In this document: positions 52,059 through 61,113 of the stretch, one piece after another
Numbering within the stretch: the first letter of the stretch is position 1
How the letters are laid out: each line of letters begins with the position of its first letter
DNA from: Aestuariivivens insulae
GTDB lineage: Bacteria; Bacteroidota; Bacteroidia; Flavobacteriales; Flavobacteriaceae
Assembly (NCBI RefSeq): GCF_022662195.1
Contig: NZ_JAKMCS010000006.1
Location: 151,421-215,420 of the forward strand
Direction: 5' to 3'
DNA length: 64,000 nt
The notes under the pieces: generated by a model
What the model was told of the DNA's origin: nothing
Database searches by the model: none
Seen by the model: the letters and a program-made list of their open reading frames with translations, nothing else
Program-made: the position numbers and the translations under genes

Positions 52059-53195
52059 ATGAAACTGAATAAATTAGAGATATTAAAGGCATTGGAGACC
52101 ATTACGGTACCTGGCGAAGGGCAGAATATGGTGGAGAGCGGTGCAGTAAAAAATGTGGTTGTTTTTGGAGACGAAGTTGTGGTGGACATTACCATAAAGA
52201 ACCCAAGTTTGCAAGCTAAAAAACGCACGGAAGTCGATATTTTAAAAACCATTCACGACCAGGTTTACGAAAAAGCTAAAATCACGGTAAATGTAAAGGT
52301 AGAAGCGCCAGAGCAACCAAAAGCTAATGTTATTAAAGGGAAACCTATACCGGGTATTCAAAATATTATAGCTGTGGCATCGGGTAAAGGTGGTGTTGGT
52401 AAATCTACAGTAACAGCAAATGTGGCCGTTACCCTTGCTAAAATGGGTTTTAAAGTAGGAGTTTTAGATGCCGATATTTATGGGCCTTCTATGCCTATTA
52501 TGTTCGATGTTGAAGCCGAACGCCCATTGGCTGTAAATGTTGATGGTAAATCCAAAATGAAGCCTATTGAGAATTATGGTGTAAAGATGTTATCCATTGG
52601 ATTTTTTACACAACCAAACCAAGCTGTAGTTTGGCGTGGGCCTATGGCAGCTAAAGCATTAAACCAAATGATATTCGATGCGCATTGGGGAGAACTTGAC
52701 TTCTTATTATTGGATTTGCCGCCAGGTACAGGCGATATCCATTTAAGTATCATGCAGTCACTTCCCATCACCGGGGCTGTAGTAGTAAGTACACCCCAAA
52801 ATGTAGCGTTGGCCGATGCTAAAAAAGGAGTCGCCATGTTTCAGCAGGAAAGTATTAGTGTGCCTGTTTTAGGGATCATTGAAAATATGGCTTATTTTAC
52901 ACCAGAGGAATTGCCAGATAACAAATATTATATTTTTGGCAAGGAAGGTGCTAAAAATTTGGCAGAGGATTTAGAAGTGCCATTTTTAGGCGAAATACCT
53001 TTGGTGCAAAGTATTAGGGAGGCTGGCGATGTTGGTCGTCCCGCAGCATTGCAAACGGCTACAGCATCAGAGCAGGCCTTTGAAACATTAACTAAAAATG
53101 TAGTACAGGAAGTGGTAAGGCGCAATGATAATTTGCCGCCTACCGAAGCTATAAAAATAACAACAATGGCTGGATGTTCGGCAGTTAAAAAATAA
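52059..53195 (+). CDS. mrp: Mrp/NBP35-family iron-sulfur cluster carrier ATPase
   Basis: A P-loop NTPase that binds and hands on Fe-S clusters. The ATG at 52059 (MKLNKLEILKALETI) gives 378 residues; an earlier in-frame start within the promoter is rejected. An N-terminal MIP18/DUF59 domain (about 5-80) precedes the ATPase, whose deviant Walker A is GKGGVGKST (109-117). PGTGDIHLSIMQ and the C-terminal MAGCSAVKK region follow. The nifU-like gene starts 2 bases later, supporting a joint Fe-S role. Confidence 0.95.
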   Translation: MKLNKLEILKALETITVPGEGQNMVESGAVKNVVVFGDEVVVDITIKNPSLQAKKRTEVDILKTIHDQVYEKAKITVNVKVEAPEQPKANVIKGKPIPGIQNIIAVASGKGGVGKSTVTANVAVTLAKMGFKVGVLDADIYGPSMPIMFDVEAERPLAVNVDGKSKMKPIENYGVKMLSIGFFTQPNQAVVWRGPMAAKALNQMIFDAHWGELDFLLLDLPPGTGDIHLSIMQSLPITGAVVVSTPQNVALADAKKGVAMFQQESISVPVLGIIENMAYFTPEELPDNKYYIFGKEGAKNLAEDLEVPFLGEIPLVQSIREAGDVGRPAALQTATASEQAFETLTKNVVQEVVRRNDNLPPTEAIKITTMAGCSAVKK

Positions 53196-53197
53196 AT

Positions 53198-53443
53198 ATG
53201 ACTACAGAAGAACTAAAATTGAATGTCGAAAAAGCCCTAGACGAAATCCGCCCTTTTTTACAAAGTGATGGCGGGGATATTTCATTATTGTCTATCGAAG
53301 ACGATAAATTAGTTAGGGTACAACTACAAGGCGCTTGCGTAGGCTGTAATGTTAACCAGATGACCTTAAGGTCTGGTGTGGAAATGACCATAAAGAAGTA
53401 TGCGCCTCAAATAGAGCAGGTTATCAATATTGTAGAAGCGTAA
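53198..53443 (+). CDS. NifU C-terminal-domain (Nfu-type) iron-sulfur scaffold
   Basis: An 81-residue protein that is a single NifU/Nfu domain. The cluster-binding CxxC is Cys47-Val-Gly-Cys50 in LQGACVGC. The N terminus has DEIRPFLQSDGGDISLLSI, the family signature. It is directly downstream of mrp, which suggests Nfu-to-Mrp (or reverse) cluster transfer. Confidence 0.95.
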   Translation: MTTEELKLNVEKALDEIRPFLQSDGGDISLLSIEDDKLVRVQLQGACVGCNVNQMTLRSGVEMTIKKYAPQIEQVINIVEA

Positions 53444-53537
53444 AAAAAGCTTTCTGAAAAGTAACTTATCTTGTTATTCAGATGGTCGTTTTATGTTTTA
53501 ATTGAAATTGGTAAGACCACTATATTGCTTTAATATA

Positions 53538-53570
53538 AAACCCCACAGGTTTTCAAAACCTGTGGGGTTT
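53538..53570. terminator. Near-perfect palindromic terminator, nifU-like/oxidoreductase
   Basis: Sixteen-base arms (AAACCCCACAGGTTTT and its complement) meet around a single C. The genes on both sides converge here, so it likely stops transcripts from both directions. The sequence may also be a copy of an interspersed repeat. Confidence 0.75.
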
Positions 53571-53622
53571 ATAGTTTTAACTTATTGTAAACGTTTATGT
53601 ATTCTAAGTTTATTTTAGAAGA

Positions 53623-54969
53623 TTAAAGTTTAGGTTCCCATCCCGGTTCATAAGTACGTGACCATAATTTCATGGCATCGCGATCAAAGATACGGCCAGT
53701 GGTTTCATCAACATCAAACGATTTTCCTATGCGAGAAGCTATGTTAGCATAATGTGTCATTGCCTGACTTATAGCACCTTGAAGAATAGGGGAGTTTAAT
53801 CTTTCTTTACCTCGAATGGTTTCAAAAAAGTTAACGGCATGACGTGTTGACAAATTACCGCCACCACCAAGAGCAATACCACTTTCCTTACTTTCAGATT
53901 GGCTGTCTTTAATGAGTTTTCCTTTCAGATCAAATAAACTATAACCACTGCGGTCTATAAATACAGAGCCATTCGAGCCATGTATAATGGTGCCACGCCC
54001 TTTGCCGTATTTGTTGTAGTTGTTTCTACTTTGACAATCCCATTGTATAAAGCGATTATTGGAAAATCTAAAGGTGGCTTCCATGGTGTCGTACATTTCC
54101 CAGCCATCATCTTTGTAATGATATTTTCCGGATAGCACGTTAACATGTTCGGGGTATTTTACATCTAAGGCCCAACGTGCTATGTCAAGCTCATGTGTGG
54201 CGTTATTTCCCATTTCGGCAGTACCGTAATCCCATCCGTACCAATGCCAGTTATAGTCCCATGTATCATCTGTATAGGCTCTACGTGGTGCGGGTCCTTG
54301 GAACAGGTCCCAATCTAAACCTTCCGGGGGAGCTGTTTGTGTTTGTTTAGGGACTTCACCTCGGCTATTTACATAAAAAGCAATGGCTTTGTACACATCA
54401 CCTATAACGCCGTTGTGAATGTCTTTTATGATTTCGGTGGTTTCTAGGGACGAACGTTGTTGATTTCCCATTTGAACCACTTTGTTGTACTTTTCTTGAG
54501 CAGCAACGACCAATTCATTTTCATGACCGTTATGGCTACAAGGTTTTTCTAAATATACATGTTTTCCAGCCTGCATTGCCATTATGGCTCCTGGGGTGTG
54601 CCAATGGTCGGGTGTAGCGTTGAAAACGGCATCAACATCTTTGTCTTCCAAAACCTTGCGAATGTCGTTTTCCAGAGTCGGTTTATTTTTAATGTGCTTA
54701 GCGACATAAGTGGCCGCTTTTTCCCTTTGGCTTTTCATAACATCACATAAATAGAGTAAACGAACGTTGCTTTCTTTTAATGCGATTGGTTCAATATACG
54801 CGCCATAACGTCTACCCAAGCCTTGAATGGCTACATTAATACGATCGTTGGCTCCTACTATGTTGGAGTAACTCTTTGCAGACATGGCATTAATACTATG
54901 GCTAAATGTTAGACCCACAGCACCTGCCGCTGTTTTCTTTATAAAATCTCTTCTATTTGTACTCATCAC
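53623..54969 (-). CDS. Tat-exported Gfo/Idh/MocA oxidoreductase
   Basis: A 448-residue NAD(P)-dependent oxidoreductase with a twin-arginine signal (TNRRDFIKK at 4-12, then AAGAVGLTFS), so it should be folded with its cofactor and exported. The Rossmann domain begins near RINVAIQGLGRRYGAY and the EKP motif is in YLEKPCSHNGHE. The C-terminal part has NNATHELDIARWAL. It lies 3 bases downstream of the DUF1080 gene. Such pairs oxidise the C3 hydroxyl of sugars or glycosides so that a DUF1080 enzyme can split the 3-keto product (known for related Bacteroidota pairs; inferred here). Confidence 0.9.
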   Translation of the reverse strand: MMSTNRRDFIKKTAAGAVGLTFSHSINAMSAKSYSNIVGANDRINVAIQGLGRRYGAYIEPIALKESNVRLLYLCDVMKSQREKAATYVAKHIKNKPTLENDIRKVLEDKDVDAVFNATPDHWHTPGAIMAMQAGKHVYLEKPCSHNGHENELVVAAQEKYNKVVQMGNQQRSSLETTEIIKDIHNGVIGDVYKAIAFYVNSRGEVPKQTQTAPPEGLDWDLFQGPAPRRAYTDDTWDYNWHWYGWDYGTAEMGNNATHELDIARWALDVKYPEHVNVLSGKYHYKDDGWEMYDTMEATFRFSNNRFIQWDCQSRNNYNKYGKGRGTIIHGSNGSVFIDRSGYSLFDLKGKLIKDSQSESKESGIALGGGGNLSTRHAVNFFETIRGKERLNSPILQGAISQAMTHYANIASRIGKSFDVDETTGRIFDRDAMKLWSRTYEPGWEPKL

Positions 54970-54972
54970 TAA

Positions 54973-56361
54973 TTAGTTTTTGTCGTTGTTAATTGGACGT
55001 ATTTTTATATTTCTGAAGGATACTAAATCACCATGGTCCTGTAGTAGGATATGGCCCTTTTCAGCTTCCCCAAAATTGGGCCATTTGGCATATTTACTTT
55101 CTTTAACCAATTGTCGGTAAGCATCACTTTTACGTTCATATTCCAATACCTTCATGCCATTTAACCAATGTTCTACATGGTTGTTTTTAGAAACAATTCT
55201 CGCGGTATTCCATGATCCTATTGGATTAACAGGCTTATTGGGGTCGGCTTTAATTAAATCGTAAAGCGAAGCTATGGTTCTGCTGCCTTCATGGTTCCCC
55301 AGTTTAGCATCAGGATGCTTGGCATCATCAAGGATTTGAAATTCCAATCCAATGGCAGAGCCAGTTCCTTTATTAAGTTCGGTATCCACATAGTATTTAA
55401 TGCCGCTATTGGCGCCTTCGGTAATTTTAAAATCTACTTTTAGTTCAAAATCACCGTAAAGAACTTCGGTTACAATATCGCCTCCTGCATTGGACTCTTC
55501 ACCACCAGAGGACAAAACCGTTAACTCACCATTCTCTATCTTCCATCCTTTTTCAGGAAATGTTTCTAGCTTGGCACCACGCCATCCGTTAGTCGTTTTG
55601 CCATCCCAAAGCAGTTGCCAGCCATTTTTTTCTTCATCGGCAGTTAAACTGTTCTTAGTGTATTTAGGGGTAATGGTTGTTGGCGTGCTATATTTTTCAA
55701 CCTCGGTGGTTATTATTTTTACATTTTTCCACATAACTTGGGTTCCATTTTTTTCGGTATCCTTTCCTATACCATGTACTTGCAAGCCTATAAAACCACT
55801 GGCTGTTTTATCGTCTATTAGGTAAGCGGCAGGAACGTCATTAATCCATGTTTTAAGAGTGTCTCCAATGGCCTCAATTCTGTATTTGTTCCAGTCGTTT
55901 TGTTTGAACGCTTTTTGAGCGGCTGGATTCTCAGTTAATGGGTATAACCAACCTCTTCTCGCTTCATCATAAATACCACAACTCCAGGCTCTCTCTGAAG
56001 GGTCAATTTCTATTTGATAACCATGAACCCTGCCATTTAGATAGGAAGGAAGGCTATTGCTGCGTATTTGAATTCCTGAGTTTAATTTTGGATCTACTTT
56101 GTATTCAAGTTCAAGGATAAAATCGCCATACATTTTATCGGAACATAAAAAGGTGTTAGGGGTGTTAAGTGTAGATGTACCTACAATAGCATTGTCCTTA
56201 ACTTCATAGGTTGCTTGACCTCCTTTAGTATGCCATCCATTAAGGGTCTTACCATCGAATAAGTCGACCCAGGGCTCGGATGTTTTCTTGGATTCGTTGC
56301 AACTTGTAAGTAATAGAACTGCAATTAACGAAAAGAATCCTGTGATTTTAAGTTGTTTCAT
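54973..56361 (-). CDS. Double DUF1080 (3-keto-glycoside-active) lipoprotein
   Basis: A 462-residue lipoprotein (lipobox LTSC, Cys21) with two DUF1080 domains, at about 29-215 ([30 protein letters not shown]) and 245-457 ([38 protein letters not shown]). DUF1080 proteins have a concanavalin-like fold; studied members act on 3-keto-glycosides. Which of the two copies is catalytic cannot be told. Translation is close-coupled with the Tat oxidoreductase downstream. A LacI-type operator lies 73 bases upstream of the start codon. Confidence 0.88.
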   Translation of the reverse strand: MKQLKITGFFSLIAVLLLTSCNESKKTSEPWVDLFDGKTLNGWHTKGGQATYEVKDNAIVGTSTLNTPNTFLCSDKMYGDFILELEYKVDPKLNSGIQIRSNSLPSYLNGRVHGYQIEIDPSERAWSCGIYDEARRGWLYPLTENPAAQKAFKQNDWNKYRIEAIGDTLKTWINDVPAAYLIDDKTASGFIGLQVHGIGKDTEKNGTQVMWKNVKIITTEVEKYSTPTTITPKYTKNSLTADEEKNGWQLLWDGKTTNGWRGAKLETFPEKGWKIENGELTVLSSGGEESNAGGDIVTEVLYGDFELKVDFKITEGANSGIKYYVDTELNKGTGSAIGLEFQILDDAKHPDAKLGNHEGSRTIASLYDLIKADPNKPVNPIGSWNTARIVSKNNHVEHWLNGMKVLEYERKSDAYRQLVKESKYAKWPNFGEAEKGHILLQDHGDLVSFRNIKIRPINNDKN

Positions 56362-56433
56362 GTTGATGTTGTTTTAGTTTGAATATTCTAGTTTGTGTTT
56401 AGTTATATTTTTAAAGGGTTATCGATAAATAAA

Positions 56434-56447
56434 CGTGTACGTACACG
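56434..56447. promoter_or_regulatory. LacI-type operator upstream of the DUF1080 gene
   Basis: CGTGTACGTACACG is a 14-bp perfect palindrome. On the minus strand a -7-like TATTTTCG (56453-56446) runs into it, so bound repressor would cover the transcript start of the leftward pair. It matches the site at 57627-57640 at 12 of 14 positions. Confidence 0.75.
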
Positions 56448-56480
56448 AAAATAAAAAATATTTGATGATTAAGTTGATTT

Positions 56481-57521
56481 CTAGTTAAAATTTACATTCT
56501 CTTTGGTTAGTATTTCTATGGGTGAAAATATCTTTTGCTCGGGAGCTTTCTTTTCTATTAAATAATCGCTCATTAAAATAATCGATTTGTAACCTTGGTC
56601 GAATGGTTTTTGTGAGATTAGAAAAGACACTTTGTCTTCCTCCAGACATTTAATGTTTTGGTCTGTGCCATCAAAGCCTATTAAGGCCAGTTTTTTGCTG
56701 GAGATTGCAGACAGGCAATAGGCAAAAGTTGAGATACGGCTACTGGGTACATAGATGCCATTAATGGAAGGGGTGTCTTTTAATATTTTTTTTAGTTTTT
56801 GCTTTAATCGTTCGGTGTTCCTTAAATCAATAATGTTTGCAATGGTACTGCTAATCGATATATTTTTGTTGATGAAATAATCGTTAAAACCATGTATGCG
56901 TTCGGAAATGGCATAATGGTTGTCGGCATTTAACCTAGTATGTATAATGAGGACAGAGCAGTTGTCCTTTAGGCACAAATGCATTAGCTTGCCAGCTAAA
57001 AGCCCACCTTTAAAGGCATTTTGCCCAATAAAGGATATGTTGTTAAAGCCTTCAAGGTCAACATTTATAAATAGATAAGGAATGTTTTTTTTCTCTAATA
57101 TTTTTGTGATTTGTGTGGTTTCTTTTTTAAATATTGGAGCAATGACAACCCCATCTGGTTCAGATGCTATTAAAGTACCAAAAGTATTTATGTATGAAGC
57201 GGCATCGAATTGGTCAAAGCTAAAATTTTCAACAGTGACACCAAACTTTTCGACATTTTCCTGTGCGTTTTGTGTACCCATCAAAGGAGCTTTCCAAAAG
57301 GTGTTTTCCTCATCATATTGAGGGAGTAAGGTGGCAATTTTAAGTTTTTTGTTAAGTGCCAATGAGCTGGCAATCTTATTGGTCTTAAAATTGTACTTTT
57401 TTATAATGGCATTAACCTTTTCGGCTGTCTTTTTTGAAACCCCATCACGTTTGTGGAGAACCCTATCTACGGTTCCGGCTGAAACGCCAGCTTCTTTAGC
57501 TATGTCATTTATGGTAATCAT
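56481..57521 (-). CDS. LacI-family transcriptional regulator of the uronate locus
   Basis: A 346-residue regulator. The N-terminal helix-turn-helix and hinge (1-60) read TINDIAKEAGVSAGTVDRVL and NFKTNKIASSLA. The rest is a periplasmic-binding-protein-like effector domain (about 60-340, LKIATLLPQYDEEN, GVVIAPIFKKE, LALIGFDGTDQN). It is placed between the two operons that carry matching operators, so it is the likely repressor of both. The divergent promoter region (57522-57669) holds one operator, which could also allow autoregulation. The effector is probably a uronate or an early catabolite (inference). Confidence 0.92.
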   Translation of the reverse strand: MITINDIAKEAGVSAGTVDRVLHKRDGVSKKTAEKVNAIIKKYNFKTNKIASSLALNKKLKIATLLPQYDEENTFWKAPLMGTQNAQENVEKFGVTVENFSFDQFDAASYINTFGTLIASEPDGVVIAPIFKKETTQITKILEKKNIPYLFINVDLEGFNNISFIGQNAFKGGLLAGKLMHLCLKDNCSVLIIHTRLNADNHYAISERIHGFNDYFINKNISISSTIANIIDLRNTERLKQKLKKILKDTPSINGIYVPSSRISTFAYCLSAISSKKLALIGFDGTDQNIKCLEEDKVSFLISQKPFDQGYKSIILMSDYLIEKKAPEQKIFSPIEILTKENVNFN

Positions 57522-57594
57522 TCGTACTTAATTAACAATGTTGGCAACTTTCGTAGCATGATATGTCTTAAGGACTTTACGAATCAATGGTAAA

Positions 57595-57626
57595 TTGTAG
57601 TAAAATCATTTTTTATACTATATTTG
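57595..57626 (+). promoter_or_regulatory. Predicted promoter of the uronate operon
   Basis: TTG at 57595-57597 and TATATTTG at 57619-57626, with a 21-base spacer, match the Bacteroidota consensus. The expected start of transcription falls inside the operator that follows. Confidence 0.65.
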
Positions 57627-57640
57627 CGTGTGCGAACACG
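57627..57640. promoter_or_regulatory. LacI-type operator upstream of the uronate operon
   Basis: CGTGTGCGAACACG, an imperfect palindrome (12 of 14 positions shared with 56434-56447), abuts the -7 element. The placement over the transcript start is classic for a repressor. A GTG at 57628 inside it is therefore not the start of the next gene. Confidence 0.75.
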
Positions 57641-57669
57641 AAACAAAAATACAAATAAACAAAAAAATA

Positions 57670-58485
57670 ATGAATTCACTTTTTAATATTAAGGATCATG
57701 TCATTTTAGTTACGGGCGCTTGTGGCGTGTTGGGAGGAAGTATTGCCGAGTATTTATTGAAAAAAGAAGCCATAGTAGTGCTTTTGCATTATAAAGAAGA
57801 CCCTTTAGTGGCAGCAGTAGAAGATTTAAAACACAAAGGATATCGTGCAGACGGATTTGTTTGTAATGTGTTGGATGAAAATAGTTTAAGGGCTACATGC
57901 GAGCAAATTGTATCAAAGTACCAAAGGATAGATGTGCTTATCAATGCAGCAGGTGGTAACAGGCCAGGGGCGACCATTGGAGAAGATCAAACCATATTTG
58001 ATCTGAAAATGGAGGATTTCAAGGCTGTTACCGATTTAAATTTAAACGGAACGGTGATCCCTTCAATCGTTTTTGGTGAAGTCATGGCCAAACAAAAGAA
58101 GGGGGTTATTATAAATTATTCGTCAATGGCTGTAGATCGTGCTATAACTAGGGTGGCTGGATATTCTGCAGCAAAAGCAGCCATGGAGAACTTTACCCGT
58201 TGGATGGCTGTTGAGATGGCTACAAAGTACGGTGATGGTATTAGGGTGAATGCTATAGCGCCCGGGTTTTTTATCGGTAATCAAAACAGGCGTTTGCTAA
58301 CCAATGAAGATGGTTCCTATACACAACGGGGTAACGATATTGTACGGAATACACCAATGAAACGCTTTGGTGAAGCAGATGAATTGCATGGCGCTGTTCA
58401 ATTTTTGTGTAGTGAGGCCTCTAAATTTATAACCGGGGCTGTTATACCAATAGATGGAGGATTTAGTGCTTTTAGTGGGGTTTAA
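57670..58485 (+). CDS. SDR oxidoreductase, likely D-mannonate/fructuronate oxidoreductase
   Basis: A 271-residue short-chain dehydrogenase (ATG at 57670, MNSLFNIKDHVILVTGA). The cofactor motif is TGACGVLGGS, the active-site Ser is in NYSSMAVD, and the YxxxK motif is YSAAKAA. The context (next to uxuA and uxaC) points to reduction of D-fructuronate to D-mannonate, the step done by an SDR (UxuB/YjmF) in Bacillus subtilis; no classical long-chain UxuB is present. First gene of the operon, directly behind operator and promoter. Confidence 0.88.
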   Translation: MNSLFNIKDHVILVTGACGVLGGSIAEYLLKKEAIVVLLHYKEDPLVAAVEDLKHKGYRADGFVCNVLDENSLRATCEQIVSKYQRIDVLINAAGGNRPGATIGEDQTIFDLKMEDFKAVTDLNLNGTVIPSIVFGEVMAKQKKGVIINYSSMAVDRAITRVAGYSAAKAAMENFTRWMAVEMATKYGDGIRVNAIAPGFFIGNQNRRLLTNEDGSYTQRGNDIVRNTPMKRFGEADELHGAVQFLCSEASKFITGAVIPIDGGFSAFSGV

Positions 58486-58502
58486 TTAATTATTGAAAAA
58501 GA

Positions 58503-59666
58503 ATGAAAGAGACTTTTAGGTGGTATGGTGTAAAGGATACCGTAAGTTTATCTGATATCAAACAAGCAGGAACAACAGGTGTGGTAACTGCATTACATCA
58601 TATACAAAATGGTGAGATCTGGGAAATAGATGAAATCTTAAAGGTGAAACGTGCTGTAGAGGATGCGGGGTTAGAATGGTCTTTTATTGAAAGTATTCCC
58701 ATTCATGAAAGCATAAAACTAAGAAAGGGAGATTATTTACAACGTATTGAAAACTATAAGCAAAGTATCATCAATGTAGCCCAATGTGGTATTAAGCATG
58801 TGTGTTATAATTTTATGCCTGTGCTGGATTGGACCAGAACGCATCTGTTTTGGGAGTTGGAGGATGGGAGTACAGCTTTGCGTTTTGATAAGGTAGATAT
58901 GGCTGTTTTTGAATGTCATATTATAGCATTAAATGGAAGTGAGGAAGCATATTCCGAAGAAGTTCTAAAAAAAGCAGAAGAACGGTTTTCCAAAATGACG
59001 CCAGAGGAAAAACAGCGACTGGAAGATGGCGTGTTAAAAGGCTTGCCAGGTACAGTAGACGATCTTACGATTCCAGAATTTAAAGAAATGATCGCGCAAT
59101 ACGATGGTGTTACGCATCAAGATTTAAAAGCAAATTTATCTTACTTTTTAAATCAGGTAATACCAGTGGCCGAAGCACATGGCGTTAAAATGGCCATTCA
59201 TCCAGATGATCCACCTTTCGATATTATGGGCTTGCCCAGGATTATAAAATCGGAAAAGGACTTAGAGGATTTGGTGAATTTTATTGATAGCCCTTCCAAC
59301 GGCATCACATTTTGTACGGGCTCATTAGGGGCCAATCCAGAAAATGACCTTCCTGCTATGATTGAGAAATTTGGAGATCGAATCCATTTTCTGCATTTAC
59401 GTAACGTAAAGCGCGAAAGTGATGGAAGTTTTTATGAAGATAACCATTTGGAAGGTTCATCCGATATGTATGATATTGTCAAAGCGGTTCTAAAACTAGA
59501 AAAACGCAGAGGTGTGTCATTACCAATGCGACCGGATCATGGACATCAAATGCTTGACGATTTGAAAAAGGATACCATACCCGGTTACTCCGCTATAGGA
59601 AGATTACGCGGTCTTGCAGAAATACGCGGATTGGCATTGGGAATTAAAAGGAGTTTAGATCTGTAG
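58503..59666 (+). CDS. uxuA: Mannonate dehydratase
   Basis: A 387-residue UxuA. It dehydrates D-mannonate to 2-keto-3-deoxygluconate. The N terminus KETFRWYGVKDTVSLSDIKQAG and the WSFIESIPIHESIKL stretch are typical. Metal-site regions are CYNFMPVLDWTRT, MAIHPDDPPF and FLHLRNVKRE, and MRPDHGHQMLDD lies near the C terminus. It starts 17 bases after the SDR gene. Confidence 0.97.
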   Translation: MKETFRWYGVKDTVSLSDIKQAGTTGVVTALHHIQNGEIWEIDEILKVKRAVEDAGLEWSFIESIPIHESIKLRKGDYLQRIENYKQSIINVAQCGIKHVCYNFMPVLDWTRTHLFWELEDGSTALRFDKVDMAVFECHIIALNGSEEAYSEEVLKKAEERFSKMTPEEKQRLEDGVLKGLPGTVDDLTIPEFKEMIAQYDGVTHQDLKANLSYFLNQVIPVAEAHGVKMAIHPDDPPFDIMGLPRIIKSEKDLEDLVNFIDSPSNGITFCTGSLGANPENDLPAMIEKFGDRIHFLHLRNVKRESDGSFYEDNHLEGSSDMYDIVKAVLKLEKRRGVSLPMRPDHGHQMLDDLKKDTIPGYSAIGRLRGLAEIRGLALGIKRSLDL

Positions 59667-59699
59667 CCCAAAACTAAAAAGAACCATAAATAACAATAA

Positions 59700-61112
59700 A
59701 TGGCCCAAATAAATTCAAACGCTTTTATAACTGATAATTTTTTGTTGCAATCCAAGGAGGCCGAGGTGTTATATCACCAGTATGCTAAGGATATGCCTAT
59801 TATAGATTACCATAACCATTTATCGGCTAAGGAAATTGCAGAAGATAAACCTATAGGCAATATCACTAAGGCTTGGTTGGCTGGCGATCATTATAAATGG
59901 CGGGCTATGAGAGCGAATGGTGTTGAAGAAACCTTTATTACCGGACCGGCATCTTTGGACGAGAAATTCCTAAAATGGGCAGAAACGGTGCCTTATACGC
60001 TTCGAAATCCTTTGTTCCATTGGACACAGTTAGAATTGAAGCGCTACTTCGGTATCGATGCTATTTTACAATTGGATACCGCTAAGGAAATTTATGAAAA
60101 GGCAAATGCAGTTTTGGCATCCAAAACACCAGCGCAATTATTGAAAGATATGAATGTTGAATTGGTCTGTACTACAGATGATCCATCCGATACATTAGAA
60201 TATCACAAACAAATAGCTAAAGGCAATTTTTTTACAAAAGTGTTGCCTACATTCCGTCCCGATGAATTGTTTTTTATTGGCCAGTCTAGATATGTAAGCT
60301 ATTTAAAAAAGCTGGAAGCCTGCGTGGCATTTTCCATAGATAGTCTTTCAGATTTATTAAAAGCCATTGATAGCCGGATAGCTTATTTTCATGACCATGG
60401 TTGTCGATTGAGTGATTATGGAATTGGGGATGCTATTGATTTTATTGAAGCAACAGAGGGCGAAGTTACCGCTGTTTTTGATAAGTTTTTAAAGGGAGTA
60501 ACATTATCTAATACTGAAGTTAATAAATATAGAAGTTATTTGTTGTTGCACTTAGGAAAGCAATACCACAAAAGAAATTGGGTGCAACAATACCATTTGG
60601 GAGCTTTAAGAGATAATAATAGTCGATTGAAAGAACAGGTTGGAGCCGATGTTGGATGCGATTCTATTGCAGACTACCCTTGGGCCACAGCAATGTCCAG
60701 GTTGTTCAATGCGTTGGATGCTACAGACCAATTGGCAAAAACTGTTACCTATAATTTAAATCCATCACAAAATGAAGTCTTTGCAACCATGATGGGGAAT
60801 TTTAGTGAAGGCGGTGTGCCTGGAAAAATGCAATGGGGCTCCGGTTGGTGGTTTTTAGACCAGAAAGACGGGATCGAAAAGCAATTAAACACTTTGTCCA
60901 ATATGGGTCTATTAAGCAGATTTGTAGGGATGTTAACCGATAGCCGAAGCTTTCTGTCCTTCCCAAGACACGAGTATTTCAGGCGTATATTATGTAATTT
61001 GATTGCTGAAGATATAAACAAAAGGTTAGTGCCAAATGATATGGTATTTTTAGGAAAAATGATACAGGATATTTGTTACAATAATGCGGTAAACTATTTT
61101 GAATTCAATTAG
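59700..61112 (+). CDS. uxaC: Glucuronate (uronate) isomerase
   Basis: A 470-residue UxaC. It isomerises D-glucuronate to D-fructuronate (and galacturonate to tagaturonate). The zinc-site motif is in DYHNHLSAKEIAEDKPIGN. Conserved segments are TTDDPSDTLEYHK, PTFRPDE and GMLTDSRSFLSFPRHEYFRR. Together with the SDR and UxuA it completes glucuronate to 2-keto-3-deoxygluconate; the kinase and aldolase steps (kdgK, kdgA) are not in the window and may lie downstream. Confidence 0.97.
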   Translation: MAQINSNAFITDNFLLQSKEAEVLYHQYAKDMPIIDYHNHLSAKEIAEDKPIGNITKAWLAGDHYKWRAMRANGVEETFITGPASLDEKFLKWAETVPYTLRNPLFHWTQLELKRYFGIDAILQLDTAKEIYEKANAVLASKTPAQLLKDMNVELVCTTDDPSDTLEYHKQIAKGNFFTKVLPTFRPDELFFIGQSRYVSYLKKLEACVAFSIDSLSDLLKAIDSRIAYFHDHGCRLSDYGIGDAIDFIEATEGEVTAVFDKFLKGVTLSNTEVNKYRSYLLLHLGKQYHKRNWVQQYHLGALRDNNSRLKEQVGADVGCDSIADYPWATAMSRLFNALDATDQLAKTVTYNLNPSQNEVFATMMGNFSEGGVPGKMQWGSGWWFLDQKDGIEKQLNTLSNMGLLSRFVGMLTDSRSFLSFPRHEYFRRILCNLIAEDINKRLVPNDMVFLGKMIQDICYNNAVNYFEFN

Positions 61113-61113
61113 T

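Noticed and set aside
57628-57669. GTG start 42 bases upstream of the SDR gene
   Set aside because: It lies inside the operator and at the predicted transcript start; the ATG at 57670 begins right before the Rossmann fold.
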